A DNA stretch of 64,000 nt from contig WHUZ01000002.1 of the NCBI GenBank assembly GCA_015179045.1, forward strand, positions 1,302,001-1,366,000, given 5' to 3'. Numbering within the stretch: the stretch's first letter is position 1; each line of letters starts with the position of its first letter. Shown here in pieces: positions 58,690-64,000 of this stretch. Both the position numbers and the translations under genes were made by a program. The notes beneath the pieces were generated by a model. The model was not told the origin of the DNA. It did no database searches and saw nothing but the letters and a program-made list of their open reading frames with translations. Source of the DNA: Kalaharituber pfeilii. Taxonomy: Eukaryota; Ascomycota; Pezizomycetes; Pezizales; Pezizaceae.

Positions 58690-61600
58690 TCTGGTGCTAG
58701 GCACAGCAACTTTGGATGTCCAAGCCTAAGTTAAATACCGAAATACCTAGTGTCTAGCCAATTGGAACGGAGTACTCGAATACCTAATAATTCCTGTAAA
58801 TCTCCTCCACCTCCAGCCCCTGTGGAGGCGTAACTAACGAAGCAAGCAGGCCTATGACCCAATTTCCGTGGCCTCACCAATAACATAGGCTTGTAAATCA
58901 GCTCAAATGGGAAGGTCTTGCAGAGCTTATATGATACTGCGTTCCTCAATCCCTGAACTGAAATTTTAATGTTTTGAATTGGGTGTCGACGTTAGGGAAC
59001 TAGGTTAGGTTTTCAAGCTTTTATTCAGACGAATACTCTCAACGTTGGTAAAGTGGAGGCGACAAACATGGTGACGCTATACTAATTGGAAAGCCAACGG
59101 GAAGCAGAGATTTCGCCATCTTGCGTTAGAAGCAATCGCGCCAACAGGACAACTGAATCGAGCAACTTCAAACGTACATCGTGGTGGATGAATTTAGAGT
59201 ATTGAAAAGTTAGTATAATATCAATAAGGAAAGGCTGCACTGGGAATGCCAGTGAGCCTCTGCTTCACCAGGTGAGAGTCTTCCAGCTGTAGACATGGGC
59301 TTGAAGCATATCACGGAAACAAATTTTCTTTGGGCACACTTGCCCGCGACAAAATTGGGGCAGCTCGAGATGCGCTGGACATCCGCCAGTGCCAAGAACA
59401 ACCAGACTGAATCCTGAGCGTATCATCTTTAGTTCTCGGTGGGGTAATGAATAATATGATATTGTGACTTACACAGCTGTAGCTGGAGATTTGGAGCCGA
59501 AAGGCCCAATTCTAGCCAAATTGCTTTAAGAGATATTTTGTTTGATATTCTAGACTAAAGGCCTCACTGTTTCACATGTTCTAGACATCGGCGATGCGGA
59601 GAATGCCGTTCAGAATCATTGAAGTAAATGACCGTAAAAGGAGAGCACTGATCGCATAGAGGTGACCGGTAGGGTATTATCGAATCCGCTGGAAAGGAGA
59701 ATTTGCAGTCCGCCCCGTAGATTACCTTCTTCGTTCGCACTCGCTCGGCCAGGTATGGACAATCTGTTGTTTCAAGCATGGGGACCAAGGATGTACAATC
59801 GCAGTGCCGAAGCTGGAATTAAAAGTTCATATCTAGGGAGCTGAAGTGAGTACGGAGTACGAAGTGGGGAGAAACATCAAGCCAGCAGACGTAGGGGCAA
59901 AATGAGTAACAAGAGATCCTGAAGCCGTGCGCAATGAGGATCTCAATGTGGAGGATTGCCCAGTGACCGTGCACGTGGCGGTTGCTCAGAGGCTCCAGTA
60001 TGACTTTTAAGTGGTTCCTTTTTCCACTGCGATCGTCGGTACTACTGCCACTTATGGTGAGTCCAAGTTGGCACTGCGAAAGTCTGGTTGCACACTGCGA
60101 GGGATCGTGCAATTGCTACTGGTAACCATGAGAGCTTTCAAGGCCATCCCCGGCTCTGGGCCCGTATCAGGGTAGTCTCATACCAAGCCCCTAGGTATCA
60201 GCGCGCGTTCACGAAGATCACACATTTTTTTATTTCTTCTTTTAACTACTCCGCAGTTGGCAATTCTGCTGAGCCATGACTGTGCGCCTTCGCACCCGTG
60301 AAATAAGCAATCCGTCCCTAATTCGCCACAAACATCATCTACTTACAAGTATGCTATGAAGCGCGTTGCACAAGTGCTTTGCCTTCGAAGTTGGTGGACC
60401 TTTTGCTGGATGTCTATGTCACGAAAGTGAATACGCTGCGCTGTTTGCTGAATTTCCGTCGTTGAGTGCAAGTAGGTGCTAGTGCTCTACTTGTAGAGCA
60501 AGTTTGCTGTATCATAGGATGCAAATTTAATCACTTCAAAGTTTGTTCTGAGCTATGTTCTTATCGTTGGAAAGGCAGGGCTATGCATGGGAGTAGAATT
60601 AGGAGTTTGTGAATAAGGATGAACATGAGGAGCTCTAAGCAGGGATCTTTTACTGTCCAGGCCTTTTCTCTAGATGATAAGTAATTGGGATTCACTGACT
60701 TATGATTCTAACAGAATCCTATGCTTTCTGAAGGGAGTATGAACAGTTTTAGACATTATGAGAGGCCTCGACAGTTGCCGATAAAAAAGCCGAACCAAAC
60801 TCAAATAAGGTATGTAGCTTGCAGAAAGGCGGTGAAGCAAACAGATCTAGCGACAAGAGTCTGGGCACGAGAACAGATTGTATGCAAGACTCACATTTTC
60901 ATAGACCTGGACGGTTGCAAATACATGACAAGATGTTATCCATCTTCAAATACTTCAGGTTTGGCAGCTGCCATGGCCAATAGGCGCCAGCCCAGCAGGA
61001 CCTGATCTGACAACTATGTGGCACAGAATTTGCAACATCAAGGTTCAGTTCCCCCTCTCAAGTCTCCATGCAGAATCGCATCTTCTAGGGCATCGATCCC
61101 ATAAAAATTCAGCGATGCGGCCCTGAACTACTTCATCAATGCATATCCGTTGCTATACTAGTACCCGGGTGTGTAATGCAGTGATGGCCCATGCAACCTT
61201 GGGCCTGCTCGATAGATAAAGGTGTTATGTTATCGATTGGAGATGTGTTGGCACACTTGCTGCTTTACCCGCAACCATGCAAACTCCCCACATGATAGGC
61301 TGAACTTATTAATTTGATCCCTCTACTCCATGCGGATGCGCAAGAGTTCAAATTTTGAGGAAATAAATAAAATAACCGTGCAATGAGGCGTAGGGACATT
61401 GTTGGGGGCTGCATGTGCTAACTCCTCCAGCCGGAAAGAGCCACCGGATGAATGACGGAGATCTGCTGCACTAATATCCAAGACACCCCTGCCCAGCCCA
61501 GGGATTAGAAGGCTGTCAGACAGGGTGGCAGTCAGTCAGCACACACAAACAATGTCATGCCCAACCGGTATGTAGGATCCATCTAGTTTCTATTTACACA

Positions 61601-62028
61601 GCGTACTTATATTCTGGGATCCCCCTCAGGTGATGAATTTATTCCAAGTATCTCATCAACGCCAACAGCAAAACAAAAAAGAAGACATCGTATCGAAATA
61701 CTGAGCTCCTAGCAGCAGTTCCGGGAGCCTTTCACATTGGAAATAGAACGACAAGTTTACAGAGCACGACTTGAATTTCTCAAATAAGCAAATTAGGGTG
61801 GACCTCTGAACCGTCCGTTCAAGTACACACGGAGTCAAAACTGGCAAGATCATTAGCGGAAACTCTGCCAATTTATCAGTTCTTCAATCGGTGGATGTAT
61901 CCGTCTAGCGGGCGTCTAGCTAGTAAGCACGCAAATTGACCACTTTTACGCCCAGAAATTTTCTTGGGGACGATACAGCATATACCTCATCCAAATACGA
62001 TTAACCCAACTGTACCTTCTTAGCCCAA
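58690..62028. other. long non-coding stretch, possible relics
   Basis: No supported gene. A minus-strand frame at 58949-58731 includes NAVSYKLCKTFPFELIYKPM, which faintly recalls the PFELVYG motif near the end of retroelement integrases. A Cys-rich minus frame at 59788-59564 (IYGADCKFSFPAD, SPLCDQCSPFTVIYF) is unrecognised. Frames at 59819-60112 and 60721-61005 are not protein-like. 61900-62028 is the promoter of the last gene. Confidence 0.45.
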
Positions 62029-63330
62029 ATGTACACTAAGCCTCGCCCAATTCCCTCAATGCACGCATCCAACTTCTATGATGATAGCTCAGACGAAGAG
62101 GATGCTTTAGAAGATTGCAGCATATCACCAAAGCAGCTTACGGATGCAGACGCCGCCAAAAATGCACTTGCATCCTTCAGATTCTTTGACCCGTCTCCAT
62201 CTCTGCCAACATCTTCCGCAGTAAGACGACCGGCTGTGACTACAACTAAAAAGGTGCTACCACGATTACACCTCAATTCAACCACCAAGGGCCCACCAAA
62301 GCCACAACCTACGAATACTGTCCCTGCAGTTGCAGCCACAGTACCAATTACGTCAAATTCGAAGTCGCAGTCTGTTGAGGAGATGGTTAATCAGATGAGT
62401 CCTGCTTGTGAAGAAGACCTGCAAGAGTACGTCCAAAAACTTTTACAGGGTGCAATTTCGGATGACGGAATCCAAGAGATGGATCTATATCAAGAGTGTC
62501 TTTCGAAAAAGCCTGCAAACTCATCACATATCCTCGCACCAGGTGCAAGAATGCAGTATAGGGATCGTCGAGGCTCCTACAAGAATAATAACCGGTTAAG
62601 CATCATGTCCACGGCTTCAGATGCGTCGGCAGTCCCATCTTTGGTCTTTTCTGACGTTGGATTGCAAACAAGAAGGCCCTCGATGCTGTCTACTACTATA
62701 ACACATTCTTCAAATCTAAGATCCCCAAACCGCAATAGTGTGGCTAGCATTGTATCGATACAATCCGTGGAGTCCAGCATGTCTTGGTTTATGGAGGATG
62801 CATCGCCGCCACAATCACCAGTCGAGTCAGTGCCTGCTAAGCAGCCAATCAGCTTCAGTCGCGGTGTTGGTATGGGAATGAGTCTCTTTGATGATGGAGA
62901 TGATGACGATGAAGAGGAGGAAGTTGAGTTTGAGGAAGCCCCAGGGCAAGAAAACCAGTCAATGCAGTCACCAGAGAGTCCGCTATTCTTCTTCATTCCT
63001 GAACCGTCGCAGAATCAGGAAACAACTCGCAAGAGGCAGAATCCACGTCTCACAATCAAAACAAATGCCACAACATCGCCTACATTTATACCTCCACCTC
63101 TTACGCACTCTCCGATGACTGCTGCACAGTCACCGGCCTGTGCAACGCCACCGCGGAGGACTCGAAGGAGAACTGCAAGTTCAGAATGCATTGTTCTGGA
63201 TGCTCTGGAGAAAATGAACGCAGTCATGTCTGAGTTCGCCCAAGAGGATATCAACAGGAAGAGTGTAGTAGGCTTGGACCTACCTGGCAACCAGGTCAGC
63301 ATTGAAGCGTATGGAGAGTTGTGGTGGTGA
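62029..63330 (+). CDS. disordered hypothetical protein
   Basis: A single-exon frame of 433 residues with no recognised domain. It is Ser/Pro/Thr-rich and probably mostly disordered. Short conserved-looking motifs stand out: an acidic FYDDSSDEEDALED near the start, KSQSVEEMVNQMSPACEEDL with EYVQKLLQGAISDDG (helical, about 113-148), SSMSWFMEDASPPQSP (about 249-264), an acidic run GDDDDEEEEVEFEE (about 290-303), and a C-terminal helix ECIVLDALEKMNAVMSEFAQ (about 389-408) before GLDLPG. Many S-P and T-P sites suggest phosphorylation. Start codon context is plausible (MYTKPRPIPSMHASN; MHASN at 62059 is an alternative). No function is proposed. Confidence 0.75.
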   Translation: MYTKPRPIPSMHASNFYDDSSDEEDALEDCSISPKQLTDADAAKNALASFRFFDPSPSLPTSSAVRRPAVTTTKKVLPRLHLNSTTKGPPKPQPTNTVPAVAATVPITSNSKSQSVEEMVNQMSPACEEDLQEYVQKLLQGAISDDGIQEMDLYQECLSKKPANSSHILAPGARMQYRDRRGSYKNNNRLSIMSTASDASAVPSLVFSDVGLQTRRPSMLSTTITHSSNLRSPNRNSVASIVSIQSVESSMSWFMEDASPPQSPVESVPAKQPISFSRGVGMGMSLFDDGDDDDEEEEVEFEEAPGQENQSMQSPESPLFFFIPEPSQNQETTRKRQNPRLTIKTNATTSPTFIPPPLTHSPMTAAQSPACATPPRRTRRRTASSECIVLDALEKMNAVMSEFAQEDINRKSVVGLDLPGNQVSIEAYGELWW

Positions 63331-64000
63331 TTCATATTATACAACTGGAAATCTGTTCATGTTTCCCTTTTTTACTATACCCTCAGGTGCAAACATAATC
63401 TCTACTAATACATTTATACCCCAATCGTTTTTGATCATCGGCTTCTGATTTCCTATACAGGCGTTTGCTATCTTGTACAACACTTTTGTCTTTAGCAGCA
63501 TGGCATACAGGGCGGTCTGAGTTTTTGCTCGTGTTTTTTTTCTTTTCTTTTTTTTGGTTTGGGGGGCGGTGGGGGGTACGGGTGCATTTGTTACATATCA
63601 TACTATCGTTTTTTCATGAAGTCTGAGGTTTGAAATTTTGCTATCTGCTCTATGTTTTGACGCTAATTTTTTCTTGTACTGGAGATGGATGCTAGGTTGA
63701 TCGTTGGTTATGGGCGGTCACGATGCTGACGAGTTATCTGGATATTAGTTAAAGGATAAGGATGGGTACATATTGAGAGGAACAATGGATAGCAATCGTA
63801 ATTTCAAACTTCCGATTACTCTTTGTAGTTTTTCCTTGTGAAATTGGGTGTGGTTTTGATGGTTTGATATCCGCCTCTTGGCTTAGTATTCGCAGAGATC
63901 GTTTAGCTTCCGAAATTTTATTCGGTATCCCTGGGAAGATACATTCAGAGGGCTATGTACTTGAGCCTCGGTTGTTCTATGGAAGGTCCTTGTTCGGCCG
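63331..64000. other. 3' flank, AT-rich, no gene seen
   Basis: T-rich and G-rich low complexity at 63530-63580 (TTTTCTTTTC, GGGGGGCGGTGGGGGG). No coding signal to the window end. Confidence 0.6.

Noticed and set aside
58731..58949. Possible retroelement integrase remnant (PFELIY)
   Set aside because: Only a five-residue similarity. No reverse transcriptase, RNase H or LTR was found nearby.

Overview
The window reads as nuclear DNA of a filamentous ascomycete (Pezizomycotina). Protein-coding genes are split by short introns with fungal GT..AG borders, tiny first exons occur, and the products include fungal versions of ATG11, the SurE-TTL protein PBY1, PRP22, RRP12, an alpha-arrestin and a Kelch membrane protein. 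Gene density is low, with long AT-leaning intergenic DNA, many homopolymer runs, decayed genes and a transposon-rich block. That looks like a pezizomycete-type genome, but this last step is inference.

Layout. 1-2.6 kb: no clear gene except a small two-exon Cys/Gly-rich protein (minus). 2.6-5.4 kb: PBY1-like SurE + tubulin-tyrosine-ligase fusion (minus, seven exons). 5.4-6.8 kb: divergent promoter. 6.8-11.0 kb: ATG11 (plus, six exons). 11.7-12.6 kb: possible 73-residue gene whose intron carries a large ATTT array, then a tRNA-derived SINE-like repeat. 12.8-14.8 kb: mitochondrial-looking protein with a degenerate DHH-like domain (plus). 15.8-18.2 kb: fungal membrane protein of unknown role (plus). 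19.8-21.5 kb: alpha-arrestin with a PPxY motif (minus). 21.5-29.4 kb: mostly empty, with a decayed MDR quinone/alcohol oxidoreductase at 26.6-27.6 kb. 29.8-31.05 kb: F-box-like protein (plus). 32.06-34.6 kb: Kelch-repeat type I membrane protein (minus). 35.4-37.1 kb: pepsin-fold membrane protein that has lost its catalytic aspartates (minus). 39.2-43.1 kb: PRP22 (minus). 44.2-44.5 kb: leftover C-terminus of an FMN-dependent alpha-hydroxyacid dehydrogenase. 45.3-49.35 kb: RRP12 (minus). 62.0-63.3 kb: disordered hypothetical protein (plus).

The region 50.9-58.7 kb is a nest of unlabelled mobile DNA. I find five separate TIR-bounded elements with five unrelated terminal repeats, each with a matching target-site duplication. 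One contains a broken transposase N-terminus. A minisatellite about 1 kb long with a 21-bp unit lies between two of them and stops all six reading frames. This nest, the SINE-like repeat and the two metabolic gene relics are the main points not explained by ordinary annotation.

The conserved genes are unrelated in pathway: splicing, ribosome biogenesis, selective autophagy, P-body/tubulin-ligase-like, and arrestin trafficking. There is no biosynthetic cluster. The only suggestive pairing is the Kelch and pepsin-like genes, adjacent and co-oriented, both secreted-type proteins with one membrane span and a basic/Q-rich cytoplasmic tail.
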